Notes under the pieces: model-generated
What the model was told of the DNA's origin: nothing
Database searches by the model: none
The model's input: only the letters and a program-made list of their open reading frames with translations
Translations under genes and position numbers: made by a program
Source: Linnemannia hyalina
Lineage: Eukaryota > Mortierellomycota > Mortierellomycetes > Mortierellales > Mortierellaceae
Reading direction: 5' to 3'
DNA length: 64,000 bases
Assembly: GCA_019671135.1 (NCBI GenBank)
Contig: JAHRHY010000021.1
Span: forward strand, 62,001 to 126,000
Part shown: piece by piece, positions 36,158 through 47,601 of the stretch
Numbering within the stretch: position 1 is the stretch's first letter
Layout of the letters: every line of letters starts with the position of its first letter

Positions 36158-38089
36158 CTAGACCTTGATGCAAACGGGTGGCGAGTTGAGAGTAGGGCTG
36201 TAAACGGGAGCAATGGTCTTGCTGAATCCAAAGAAAGTACCCTCGAGCATCAAGGCTGCCCTTCCATCAGCGTAGATGGCCACGTTGTTGGCGGGGCACT
36301 GTTCGGTCTTTTGGGTGTCCCAGTTGGTGTTGATGCCCAAGTTCAGAGGAGCGACAACACCGGCGTTGACAGCGTTAAGACCAAAGACCTTGAGACCCAA
36401 GTTCAACGAGGGAATAACGTTCATTCCTAGTCTGACAAAGGCTGACTGGCGGGAACCCTTGGCGGGGGCAGCGGGGACGGCAGCAAAGATGGCGTTTCTA
36501 GCATTAGTGCGTCTGGCAACGAGAGCCTTGGGGTCAGGTCCGAGGTAGAGAGCGTTGTCATGGCTCTTGATCTTGAAAGCCTGGCCGGGGTTGGTGATGA
36601 ACTTGGGGGTGCCGGGGAGAGTGCAGGTACCGAACTGGATCTCGGGCTTGCTGGTGAGGCCACCGTTCCAGTCGATGGTCCAAGGGCAAGAGGAGGAACT
36701 GCCAGTGTTGAGCAAGAGGTCCTCGGTGGCCTGGACGAGAATGTTCAACGAGACGGCACCAGCGACAGCAATGTTGGCACCGAGGTCAAAGACACCGGGG
36801 ACAGAGAATCCAAGCAAAGCGGCGGGGGCAACGATGGTGAAGGTAGGGGTGGTGACGTTGACACGAGTCAAGGTCAACATGGGGTTGGATGGGCCGTTGG
36901 AGCGACCGCCGTTCTTCTTTTTGATGTCGACGCGGGCAGAGTGGTTGATCTCGGTGGTGCCGGAGATCTTGGAGCGGGAGATGCCCCACTTGAGGCAGTG
37001 GACTTTGCCGGTGAAAATGTTCTTGATGCAGGTCTGCTTCCAGGCCATATCAGCCTGGGCTATTAATTCGAAACCGATGGGAGATCAAGGAGGGAAGGAA
37101 AGGCGATGTTAGTTGTGGACACAAGCTCATAGAGTACAACAGAAATGCGATTGACATCGGGTGAATATAAATTATATCTACGAAACAGATTGCTTACCAT
37201 AGCCCTTGACGTTACTTCTGTCGAGGTTGGCATTGACATTGTCAGCTTTCATGCTGCGTGAGACAGTCTGGGTAGCAGGCGAGAGGTCGCGCTCAAAGTT
37301 CCACATGGGGCCCTTCTCCTCAGCAATTGAGCGCTTGTTGAAGAACATGGGAAGAACCTCGTCCATCTCACGATGGGCAATGTGGACAGACTGAATACGG
37401 TTCATCTGCGACCAGATATCGGTCTTGGCCACAGAGAAGGTGACGACGTTGCGCTTCTTGGCGTTCAAGAAGCGAGGGTTCTTGACCAGCTTGACAACAG
37501 TCTCCATGGGGTGGGACTGGGTCCACTTCTTGGCCTGGGCGTTCAAGACGGAGAAACAAGCCTGGTTCTTCTTGAGGTCAACATGGTCGTGGGGGATGAC
37601 AATGGCAAAGATCTTGGAGGGGCCAATAGTCCAGCGGCTGATCTGAGCAGCATACTGAGGGTCGAGCTCCATGTTCAGCTTCAAGTCCTTGCCGGTACCA
37701 GAGCACGAGAAAGTTCTGACAGCGTGCTGGAAGGCGAAGGGGTTCAAAGACTGGATGGTACGCTGGTCCTCGGGCTTCTCGGCCTCGGACTTGAGCTCGA
37801 CATCCATGTCGACGTGATGGCAGGCGCCGTAGTCGAGGTAGTTGTCGTCAGAGGCATCGATGAAGCGGAGCTGGATGCTGTTGGTGGGTCGGAACTTGTT
37901 CAAGGTGTCCTGGCGACCGTTGTAGGAGCGGGGCATCAAGTTAACGGGAACTGACTTCATGGGGGTTCCAGGCTGGATGTCCTCGAGGGAAGCGGGTTCG
38001 GCGTAAACATAGGGCTGGTTGAGAAGGGTCATACAGGCGAGGGCAACGCATGCCATCAAGCCCATGGGGACGGTGCGAGAGCGAGTCAT
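36158..38089 (-). CDS. secreted protein of unknown function
   Basis: Exons are 38089-37198 and 37059-36158 on the minus strand (597 aa, 138-bp intron). It begins with a signal peptide (MTRSRTVPMGLMACVALACM, cleavage probably after VYA). The first half contains GACHHVDMDVELKSE and paired Cys (TFSCSG, NQACFSVLN). The second half, after DMAWKQTCIKNIFTGKVHCL, is rich in short beta-like stretches (TPTFTIVAPAALLGFSVPGV) and ends in a Cys near the C-terminus (PPVCIKV). There is no enzyme motif, GPI signal or membrane segment. The alternation of Cys and small hydrophobic residues suggests an extracellular beta-rich protein, possibly wall-associated. I do not recognise the family with certainty. An in-frame upstream Met (38215) is leader-like. 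Confidence 0.7.
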
Positions 38090-40329
38090 GGTGAGTGAGA
38101 GTGAGAAGATGTAGGTTAAAGGGTATGAAAGTACAGTTGGTACTGGTGGGTAAGGTATGCGTGAGGAGCAGGTAGGGGTCGTTGGAGATGTTTGCGAGGG
38201 CAAGGGGAAGGGCAAGTAAGCTTCGATCTGTGGAAGCTACCAGGGGTAGTGAAGAGAGAGAGAGAGGGGGGGTTGGCGAGGGAGGGACGAATGAGCGTAA
38301 GGAGAAAAGAAAAAAAGAGATACCGAGGGAGGGAAGGGGCTGCTTTTAAAGATGAACGGTGGTTCCTGAAATTCTCCTTGTTGGCCGTTGTCGTTTGTTG
38401 TTGCGACGTATGTGTATGTATGTGTGTGTGTTTGAGACAGATGTAAGCAAAAAGGGAGGGAAGGCGAGGGAGAGAGAGAGTCCATCTGGCAATGTAGTGT
38501 AGAGGATGATTGTATCTTGGCTTATGTATTTTGTGTTTTACTATACAGACGATGGAGTACGTGCGTTTATTGACTATGGTTCAGGTGATAGACTTTAGTT
38601 TGCATCCGCATTGTTCGATCGAGGCTTATTTCCTCGTCTCTCCCCTGCAGCACTCAACGACGACAAATGATAGACGAACCCAAAAAAAAACAAGAGAGCG
38701 AGTGAGAGAGAGCCACTCACTCCTAGTTGTCCACTGTTTTTTCTTTTTTTGAACGGAGGGAATGAAGTGAGGAAATGAGTAAGAGGGAAGAAAATGAATA
38801 ATAAAAATAATAGCCGACGGCAAATTATTCGATCGAGAGTACTCTGCCCCCTTTTAAATTTGTTTTAGGCCCTTCCTGAATGCCAATGCCACCCACCAGC
38901 AAACATGTGAACAATTCAGCACAGAAGTACCTCTTTTCTCTCTTCCCTCCAATTTTCGACTTGAGCGTTACACGCGTTTTGTTCGCTCTTTTTTTCCCAT
39001 CACTCCCATCCCCATCACTCCCTCCTCTAATATCTTCTCACTACCCTCTCTCTCTCTCTTGTATTCTTCTCTTGTTCTCACCTTCATTGTTTGCAACCCT
39101 CTCCTCTACTACTATCGATCCCTCCCGCCCTCTTCCACCTTCATCTATATCTATGGCATTTTGGGGTGTAATCTCCCGTCCATATCAGCTTGCATCCATT
39201 GCACCATTTCCAACCCTGAAACGTTGAATGTACCCCCCTTTTTTTCCCTCCATGAATTCCTTTTAGCCATTTTGATTACTCAATGCTTCAACCAATCACA
39301 TTCCTTTAATTTTCTTTGACCTGTTCGTTCCTGACGAACTGATCATCCTGACCCTAAACCCTAACAATAATGTTTCTTGGAACTAAACTGGCGGTTCCTG
39401 GATCGAAAATCCCTTGACTATCTTTTGTCTAAGGCAAGGTCGAGTCGAGCGAAAGGTAGGGAAAGAAGGCTCTTCTATTTCTCTACTCTACATAGTCAAC
39501 CACCTCATGCATGCAGCGCTACCCTTTTTTTTTCTTCACACATACACCCGCATATACACCTTCACGTACATGTTTTCTACCTCCCTCGCAACAGACATAT
39601 ACATAAGGTGTACGACACACATCCCTCGCTAAGGTGACCATCCTCCCTTGTGTCAACCAACAATGCAACGCTCAAGTACCATCTTCACCCATTACCCCCC
39701 CAGTTCCAGCCTCACCCTCTAACCACGAGAGCATTGCTCCACAGGTACCATAACATGTGTCCTCTTTACCCAGCACCATCGCCGACAAATGACTCTGTTA
39801 CCATTCATGAAATACACAACAAAGAGCATTACAAATATCCATTGCCTTTCTAGGCTACATTCAATTCAACCCTCTGGCCCCTTGGCCTCTTTGCCACCAT
39901 GGAGCCCTGTCCTCTCCTTTCCCCCTGTTTGTACCTTCTCTTTTTCTCTTTCAGTCGCCATGCAGACATGCATGCAAACAAGCATACCTTGAATTATCTA
40001 CGTCTGAGTTAAGAGGTAACTAAGAACAATAGACGTGGTGCTCTCACAAGAAAAAATTAAAAACACGGTCTAAACAATGTCGTGTATAAACACAGAAACG
40101 TCGTTTTTTTTGTTGCTTTTCAAAGTCCCCCCTCTTTCTCTCTCTCTCGCTCTCTCTCTTTCTATCCTTATTTTAGGAATGTTCTGCGTTCTTGAATTTC
40201 TCAGAGCTGCTGGGTTTTTTTCTATTCTGAGAGACGAGCTGACAATGGGGAGCGGGAGCCGCTTTTTTGGTGGTGAAGGAAGCGATGCGGTTGTTGTGCT
40301 TAGGTTTGATATATGGTTGGGCTGTACTC
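38090..40329. other. 2.2-kb intergenic stretch without recognised gene
   Basis: It contains GA/CT-rich leaders on both strands (38240-38480 and 38930-39070). A 25-codon ORF starting ATGGCATTTTGGGG lies at 39152. A pair of telomere-like CCCTAAACCCTAAC units sits near 39353, and a (CT)n tract lies at 40125-40160. No protein-coding signal is strong enough to call. Confidence 0.4.
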
Positions 40330-40718
40330 TCATCGTACTCCTCCTTTACCACCTTCTTTTCCCACACCATTGCACCATTGGCGCACGCTGTCCGCAATGA
40401 GCCCGACAATGGTGAAGAGTGAGAAGATTAACGTGGTTGGATATGCTGCTAAGCGACTGAGAGTACAACAAGCAGCTAGTTAAACACAAGAATACACCTG
40501 CTCATTAGGCATGCAAGGATATGACCATGAGGTACCCTAGGCACTTGGGACAAAAAGCTATAATACCGGCGGTACGTACCAAGATGCGAGAAATAAATAA
40601 GAGAGAAGAGAGAGAGAGAGAGCGAGATAGAAATGGACATGTCGTGAAGAAACGCGCTTGCATAGAGGACTAGCTTACCTCCTCTATTTACTACTGGTAC
40701 ATTGTAGACTAGTTCCAT
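40330..40718 (-). CDS. possible small single-pass membrane protein (two exons)
   Basis: On the minus strand, ATG 40718 gives 13 codons (MELVYNVPVVNRG) ending at a good donor GGAG|GTAAGC (40679/40678). The acceptor CGCTTAG at 40449 joins in frame to a hydrophobic segment, YPTTLIFSLFTIVGLIADSV. The frame stops after 52 aa (TGA 40330-40332). A coding-like tail (WEKKVVKEEYDESTAQPYIK onward, to 40173) follows in another frame, so either a further splice or a frameshift exists. It could be a small gene, a pseudogene or chance. Confidence 0.25.
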
Positions 40719-41011
40719 TCCTCTTTCTCTCTTTCCCTTCCCGCTCTCGTCCTTTCACGTTCATTCCGTTTTTGCTCATAGTAGTGTGTTATAAGAGTTT
40801 ATTTTCGGTAAAGGCGACCTAGACAAAATGCTCTCCTGAAAGGCTCAAATATTGCTTGCGAAGAATGCATGCGTGATCCACTTTTCTGGATACTCGGCTA
40901 CCCATACAAACGTACAGTACATAAGACAAAAGCTATCCCACAAAGCCATCCAGCCCACATGTCAAGGTGTACATACAAAAGGGTATCTTTTTGTTTTTGT
41001 TTTTTGTTTCT

Positions 41012-42061
41012 CTAGTTCAGGGGAGGGGGGTTGGTGACGGCCACATTCTGGTAGCCGGTAAGGGCAGCGACGAAGCTAAAGACGTTCGAGAGGGGCTTGT
41101 TGATGTCGTTGCGACCAAGGTTGCCAAGACCCCAGTTGGAGGTGACAGTCGAGATAAGTGAGTACTGGGTATAGAAGGTCGAGTCAACGGTGTTCTTGAT
41201 GTTCTTGACGGCGTCACCAAGCAAGAGTCCCAAGATGTGGTTGGTCTTGTCGGTGTAGTCGTCAGCCTCGTCAAAGGTCAAGACGACGAGGGTGTTGTTG
41301 TTGAAGGTGGGGTTGGAGAGGAGGGGGGCCAAGAAACCTGAGAACCACTTGCTGGCATAGCCGACGGTAGTGTCGTGACCATCGTTCTTGATGTTGGGGG
41401 TGTAGAACGAGTAGTTGGGGAGGTATCCGGCCTGGAGATCGGTCTGCAACTGAGTCGAGGGGACAATGTTCTTGCAGCGGGTGGCGTCCTTGGAGATGAG
41501 GTCAAACGAGATGAAGGGGTTGTGCTTGCGGTAGTAGAGACTCTTGGAGGACGTGCCGGTGTAGCAGACCGAGGGCAGGTTCTCCTGGTAGGATCTCCAT
41601 GTCAGACCCTTGGCCTCCAAAAGGTCGACGACGGTCTTGTAGGAGGTGTCTAGGTTGTGAGCGTTGTCGTCCTTGTAGCCAAAGTAGTCTCCGGCAATAG
41701 CAGCAAAGTAGTTGGGCTGGGAGGGGTGGGTCACTCCGTGGTAGTTGTTTAGAGCAACACCGCTGGAGAAGAGAGAACGAAGGTTGGGGTCAGAGTTGGC
41801 CAGATCGTAGTCCTATCGGGGGAGAGCAAAGTAATAGGAGACATAAATTTGGGTTAGTATCGTCTAGGATTTGGAAGGATGAATGGGCACGTTGACAGTG
41901 GGCTGAACTCGAATGCAGAGAAAAATAAAAGGGGAAGGAGTGAAGCATACAGTATTCTCAAGGAAGACGATGAAGATGTGATCGAAGGCCTTGCCCTTGG
42001 GGACTTGGGCAGTGACAGCGGCAGCCAACAAGGCAAGTGAAGCGAGTTTCTTGAACATCAT
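41012..42061 (-). CDS. secreted phosphoesterase / acid phosphatase
   Basis: Exons are 42061-41951 and 41812-41012 on the minus strand (303 aa, 138-bp intron). A signal peptide (MMFKKLASLALLAAAVTAQ) is followed by FDHIFIVFLENT. The Glu-Asn-Thr of that motif is the metal/nucleophile motif of the phosphoesterase (acid phosphatase / phospholipase C-like) family of the alkaline-phosphatase fold. Further landmarks are GVTHPSQPNYFAAIAGD, FYTPNIKNDGHDTTVGYA and LVVLTFDEADDYTDKTNHI, where the DE pair supplies metal ligands. It should hydrolyse phosphomonoesters outside the cell for phosphate uptake. Length agrees with fungal secreted acid phosphatases of this family. No GPI or transmembrane anchor is seen at the C-terminus. 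Confidence 0.88.
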
Positions 42062-43613
42062 GATGATAACTTTGGTTTCTTTGGAGGGTGGGAGAAGGTC
42101 AGAGGAAGGTTAGCAAGGAAAGTGACAAGGAAGAAAAAAAGAAAAGGAATATGAGAATGAGCCATGCGTTCTTATAGGAACAAGAACGACGAAGGCAAAC
42201 TCTGTTCCCACGCACGCTGATAGTTTTTCCCTTCTGGATTCGGAGAGTATTATATCCCATCTTGTTTTTGTTCAACTCAGGTCTAGTCCAGGTCCAGTCC
42301 ATTCAGTCGGCTGGTCTTTACAAACGACAAAAAGAGTAATAGCGCTCCGAAGATGTGTTCATTGGCACCTTAAATGGGATTGTAGATTACGAAATGGAAA
42401 GAAAGAGGTGGTACGGCGTTAAGGAGGAGGAGGAGGAGGAGGAGGAGGAGGAGGAGGTAACTGTCAAAAAGGAGGAAAGGTTCGAGATGCCAAGCAAATT
42501 CAACAAAGAGCAACCCTGCAGAAACGGGGAACAGACTCTGTCTAATAACCGGTATGTGTTGTACAGCTGGACATTGTTGACCAAGACCGATCATCTCTTG
42601 ATCCCGCATGAGCGTTTTTGAAAAAGGAGATAACAACCATGTCGACATAAAGACCAATCTCTCGCTGCCGAATTGCCATAAGAGGACCAACGAGTGCGAG
42701 CTATGATCGCTATGAGGATAGATGATCGATTCGCTTTGCCGAATGTTGTCATTCTTTCATCTCTTTCAGACAGAAGCAGTAAAAGAGCGAGCTAGTCATT
42801 ATTGCCCTTGGGCAACAATGAGGAAGAGGAGGAGGTAGAAAAGGAGAGCAAAAAAAACCAGTAAACCAATCCGGCTGGACAACGGAAAATGTGCATGTGC
42901 ACTGATTGGATGAGAAAGAGAGAAATACCACAGTACACCGATTGTTTTTTTGGTGCAATCTCCTCCAGGTAAACAAGAGCGAAAACCAGGGTTCAGGTTG
43001 GGACATGGTCGTTGCCCGCCCTAGCCTTGTCTTTGCAGCCAATAGCATCCACCATGCGGCCTATGATTACAGCCATTGGTCCAAAACGGGTCCATGCCCT
43101 CTCTCTCTCCTTTAGGCTATTAGCTGCTCTTTCCCTCTCTGCGTTTGTGTGTTTTTGTCCAGTTGGAGGAGGGCTCTCATTCCCACTACAAAGAGCATGC
43201 ATGCACCAGGGTCCATTTTTGCCTATTTGGATTCAATTTCGGCAGGATTGTTAGCCAATAATCCAGTCCATGAGGTCACACACAAGGCGTTGAAAGTTGT
43301 TAGTTGGATGATTGGATTGTACCCCTGCATTCAGTGCCCACATGCCTTTGCCTTGCCTTTCCCAACCCACGTTCAGAATGTCCGAAGTGAACAAGGAAAA
43401 CAACAATAAAAAAAACAAAGACAGATCTTGACAAAGGCATGAGTAAACGAAGTTTCCTACATTGTCCTTTCGTTGACAACAACATCAGAGAGAGTGCTCA
43501 CAGGCGCCATATCCTCCTCCCCCAACAACAGCAACAACAGCAACAACAACAACATCATCATGCCGAGTCTTTTTAGACCCGGGGGACAAACTGTCGAAGT
43601 GAGATGACAAAAG
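42062..43613. other. intergenic; GGA and CAA/CAG repeats
   Basis: A (GGA)n run at 42423-42457 and a CAACAACAGCAACAACAACA stretch near 43520-43557 are the only structure seen. Confidence 0.5.
42423..42457. repeat. (GGA)11 microsatellite
   Basis: An uninterrupted run of GGA trinucleotides. Confidence 0.95.
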
Positions 43614-43847
43614 ATGCAGGTTATCATTCCTTTTTCTTTTCACGACAAGAATGGGGACCCTGTCCGGTTCAATCTCAGAATGCTCAATCAGGGCATTGAC
43701 GCCAAACAATGGCAAATAGTGCTTCATCGACTTTTGTCGTCCATGGACAAATCAATTGAAGTGGGTGCCAAACCTGTTGATGCCAAGGGCCTTCCTTCGG
43801 TAGAGAGGTACTTGTTCGGAAAAACAAGCTGCATTGGGCGAGATTGA
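43614..43847 (+). CDS. hypothetical 77-aa ORF with coding-like composition
   Basis: ATG 43614 opens a 77-codon frame (MQVIIPFSFHDKNGDPVRFN onward, with GIDAKQWQIVLHRLLSSMDK and LPSVERYLFGKTSCIG later). It has balanced composition and well-placed hydrophobics, unlike the low-complexity shadows elsewhere. No leader, intron or homolog was recognised. It may be a fragment of a larger broken gene. Confidence 0.25.
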   Translation: MQVIIPFSFHDKNGDPVRFNLRMLNQGIDAKQWQIVLHRLLSSMDKSIEVGAKPVDAKGLPSVERYLFGKTSCIGRD

Positions 43848-43990
43848 GAATTCAAGACGTTTGGGCATGTCAAATGCTCCTCTTAGATGTTCCTGCATAC
43901 ATAAGAAACATGGATTTTCCTGCTCGGACATGGACTAGACTGTTGCTCTTTCTTTTGCTTTTGGTGATTACGAGAGTAATGCAATGCCAT

Positions 43991-44067
43991 GGATGCAATG
44001 ACAGAGATGCAATGGCAGGGATGCATTGACAGGGATGCAATGACAGAGATACAATGGCAAAGTTGCA
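43991..44067 (+). repeat. ~14-bp minisatellite, about 5-6 units
   Basis: Imperfect tandem units of the form GATGCAATGACAGA repeat from 43991 to 44067, with single-base variants (GGCAGG, TTGACAGG). Confidence 0.85.
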
Positions 44068-44424
44068 AAAGGATAACAGCAGAACAATGACAACAGCAAA
44101 TTTTTATGAACAACCGGTGTTGCAAAAAGAAGAATAGTGAAAAGGTAATCATATCCAAACATCATGGGACCTGCTATGGGGCAGTTGGTTCATGAGCAGA
44201 TTTGCGCTGAAAAGAAAGAAAGAGAACTTGAACGTTGAGAGCAATATCAAATCCATCTCTGCCATATTCCAATATCGTCTGGCCGACCCGATCGCTTTGT
44301 ACTTTCTTTTCTCTTATAAGCACTCAGCATCCGAACCTGTCCCATTTGCACTTTCTCGCCCATTCACTTGCACACAACAATAACAGCAGAACAGCTCTGT
44401 TATACACCCCTCTCCGACGAAACC
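44068..44424 (+). promoter_or_regulatory. laccase promoter region
   Basis: CTTATAAGCAC at 44313-44323 is a TATA-like box about 105 nt upstream of the start. The leader is CA/CT-rich. Confidence 0.5.
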
Positions 44425-46870
44425 ATGACTGTGCTTATCCGCAAGGTATTTCTCTTTGGCGCCCTCCTGGCTACATTATTACAAGTTGCGAGTATCACAC
44501 TCCCAAACTTGCATCGACGTCAAGCAGTGGCTGCTCCTTCTGTATCCCTTGCTCCTGGTGCCACTGTAGCAGCAGCAGCGCCAGCTCAACCATGGAACAA
44601 CCCTGGACAGTTCCACCTCAACAAGAAATTTGTTATCAAGGCTGCCCCGACAACTCGGTCTTACGATTGGACCATCTCGCAGAAGACAATTGCGCCTGAT
44701 GGTCTTGAACGACCTATGCTTCTCGTTAATGGTAAGAATGGACAATTGAGATTTGAGATCCTCAATTATCATTGATCGATCACAAAGCCACCCTCTTTTT
44801 TCTCTTTTGTACCCTAGTTGAGTTTCTAATGACTTAATGACTGACATCTTTTTGATGTATGATAGGTATGTTTCCTGGGCCACTGGTCGAGGCCAACACT
44901 GGAGACAGGATTGTGGTCAAGGTGACCAATAACTTGATGAACGGCACTGCCATCCATTGGCACGGCATGTTCCAGAACGGTAAGCAGCTACTCATTCGCA
45001 TGCGCCGCCAATAATTGTTTTTGAACCTGGAAATTTTTGTCTGATTATTCAATCACTGACACACTCTTGTTTCACCGATGATTTGGAATCAGGCACAAAC
45101 TGGATGGATGGAAGCGCAGGAGTCACTCAGTGCCCGATCCCTCCAGGACAGTCATTCACCTACAACTTCACTGTTCCCAACCAGTGGGGAACCTACTGGT
45201 GGCATGCCCACGCTGCATCGCAATACGTCGACGGCATCGTCGGTATGCTTCTGAAAGTTTTTTGTTATTATTGTTAGGATATGTCGAACGTTAACATCGG
45301 GCTATGACTTACCATTTTATTATTTTTGTCTACAGGGCCATTGGTGATCCACAGCCCCAACGAGGCACACCTCGGTCATTACGATGAGGATGTCATCGTC
45401 ATGCTCTCAGACTACTACCACACACCCTCACCAACCCTAGTTTCCTGGTACCTCAGCCCAGCAAGCGATGGAAGTGAACCCGTCCCAGACAACGGCCTCA
45501 TCAACGGTCGCAACTACTTCAACTGCACTCTCGACCCACAGGCCCTCTTCCCAACCCATGCCCCATGTCACTCCAACGCCCCTCGATCCGTCTTTGATTT
45601 CCAACCGGGTCTGCGATACCGCATTCGAATCATTAACACAGGTAGTTTTGCCGATTTCCAGTTCTCGATTGACAACCATACCTTGAGCGTCATCGAGGCT
45701 GACGGAGTCGATATGCAGCCCGTAGATGTGCATCGCATCCCGGTTCATGTTGGACAGCGGTACTCGGCCATTGTCCAGGCTAACCAACAGGTCGACAACT
45801 ACTGGATCCGTGCCCAGATGAACTTGAACTGTTTCAATGAAGAGAACCCAGCCTTGGATGCATCGGTCAAGGCCCTTGTCCGCTACGCCGGTGCACCAGC
45901 GAGCCAGGCCGCACACTCATTTGATTGGGCGGACGAGGCGTGGCCTGGACGATGCTTGGATCTGGAGGCGAGTATGTTAAAGCCATATGTGGTCCGGGAT
46001 GCGCCTCCTGCAGATATCCAGGTGATTCTGGACATGTCGTTCCAGAAGATTACCAAGAAGCGGGTCAGTCTGGGGTACGTCAACGAGACTTCCTGGGTGC
46101 CTCTCAAGAAGGCGGCGACACTGTTCCAGGTCAACAAGGGCAACACCAAGTTTGCGGCAACGCAGTTTATCGTCACCTTGAACCAAACCCAGACCGTCGA
46201 GCTTGTTGTCAATAGTACGTTGATCTTTCTTTGTCGTTTGATGAAGGATATAACCGATGTGTATTTATTTGACTCTTTGGTTGTAACTCTTTTGCTTTTG
46301 TCCTTTTTCACTCTAGATTACGATGAAGGGTCTCACCCATTCCATCTGGTATGGCATGTTACATGTTCCGTGACTCTAACATTCAAGTTCCTCTTTTGTT
46401 TTTTGTCCATCCGCAACCCTAACCGCTCTCCCTCTTATTTTTTCTTTCAAACAAATCAGCACGGACACCAAGTGTATGTCGTTGGCGAGGGCAAAGGACG
46501 ATACATCCCTGGGGAGAGCCCTCTCAATACGATCAACCCGCTTCGTCGAGACACTGTCACCTTGCAAACCTTTGGATACACTGTCCTGCGGTTCGTCAAC
46601 GACAACCCTGGAATGTGGCCCTTCCATTGTCACATCAACCCCCATCTTGATGCCGGACTCATGGTCCAATTTCTTTCCTTACCCAGTGCTGTCAAGGTAA
46701 CTCATCTTACATACACTTGCTTACTTTCCCTTCTATGATTTTTGTGGATGGGAGGACGTGGGAAAATACTAATTGTGAGCCTTTTTTTTATTTTTATTCC
46801 GCACCCTTGCGCATGTCATGAACAGGCATTCAAGATCCCAGCAGAGCTTAAGAAGATGTGCACCGCCTAA
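44425..46870 (+). CDS. laccase-like multicopper oxidase, secreted
   Basis: Seven exons are 44425-44731, 44866-44979, 45093-45242, 45336-46214, 46317-46348, 46460-46696 and 46826-46870 (587 aa). A signal peptide ([20 protein letters not shown]) precedes a dibasic site (NLHRRQ) that could be a processing point. All four copper motifs are present: [39 protein letters not shown] (split by an intron) and [16 protein letters not shown]. The residue ten after the type-1 Cys is Leu, so the T1 copper lacks an axial Met, a trait of higher-potential laccases. The NP before the third His replaces the usual EW and resembles ascorbate-oxidase-type proteins. Several N-glycosylation sequons occur. It would oxidise phenols or similar substrates outside the cell. 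A 32-nt exon encodes [11 protein letters not shown]. Confidence 0.93.
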
Positions 46871-47259
46871 GGGGTACAGTACAGTACTTCGATTCGCTGG
46901 ATTGCTGAGGATTTCGAAGCAGAGTGCTTCGAGTGAACCTCTGTTGTCTCCCTTCTCGTAGTTGTCCTTGGAGGCTAGGGCTGGTATTCGCTCTATTTTT
47001 TATCAGAATAAAAGTGTGTTTCATCCTCCGACTGTGGCTTCCTTGGATTTAAGGTGGTGGTACTGTACTTTTCTTTTTCCTCACACAACCACCTCCCTGT
47101 CCTTATTCTTTTCTTCTCTTTTCTTGTGGTATACTTTTTATATTTTCTCTTTTGACCTTACACACCCCTCCTCGCTCTGCATTTTCCCTTACCCTTCGCT
47201 TCCTTCCTTCCCCTCTCCTCCCATCAGCTTTCATTCTCCCATTTTGTACACCAGTCACA

Positions 47260-47505
47260 ATGTACAATATCATCAACAGCGCCAACGTGTCCCGAATTAT
47301 CACCCACTCGCTGAATCCAGTTATCCTATGTCAAGTCCCCTCCCCACTCTCGCTTTTGCGAGCTAAGACAAGCACGTTGCTTCTTGTTCGTGGATTTTGG
47401 TGGCGTTCAACTAGGACCAATGAGAGCTGCAACAGCGTGAGCAATAGTCAGTCATTTCTCACTTGCTCTTTTTTGAATTGGGCTTTTAGGATTTCTACCA
47501 AATGA
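47260..47505 (+). CDS. possible 81-aa ORF behind a strong pyrimidine leader, perhaps a truncated gene
   Basis: A 170-nt C/T-rich leader of the kind that precedes real plus-strand genes ends at ATG 47260, giving MYNIINSANVSRIITHSLNP and then a Ser/Thr-rich tail. No family was recognised. It sits just left of the tandem array, so it may be the 5' end of a gene cut off by the array. Confidence 0.3.
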   Translation: MYNIINSANVSRIITHSLNPVILCQVPSPLSLLRAKTSTLLLVRGFWWRSTRTNESCNSVSNSQSFLTCSFLNWAFRISTK

Positions 47506-47601
47506 GGAAGAGGGTTTTATTTTACTCAATCAACGTGTTTTGTTCAGGGATGATAGAATGGGAAAGCTAATTACTCCTCGGAGGCGACCTACTGGGAGCT
47601 C

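Noticed and set aside
39152..39226. A 25-codon ORF starting MAFWG after a C/T-rich leader
   Set aside because: The first residues resemble the start of nucleoplasmin-like proteins, but nothing after them does, and no intron leads to a matching continuation.
39350..39366. Telomere-like CCCTAAACCCTAAC
   Set aside because: There are only two imperfect units with unique sequence on both sides, too short for an interstitial telomere.
43991..44067. Short regular repeats considered as a CRISPR-like array
   Set aside because: Units of about 14 bp abut each other without unique spacers and the genome is eukaryotic, so it is a minisatellite.
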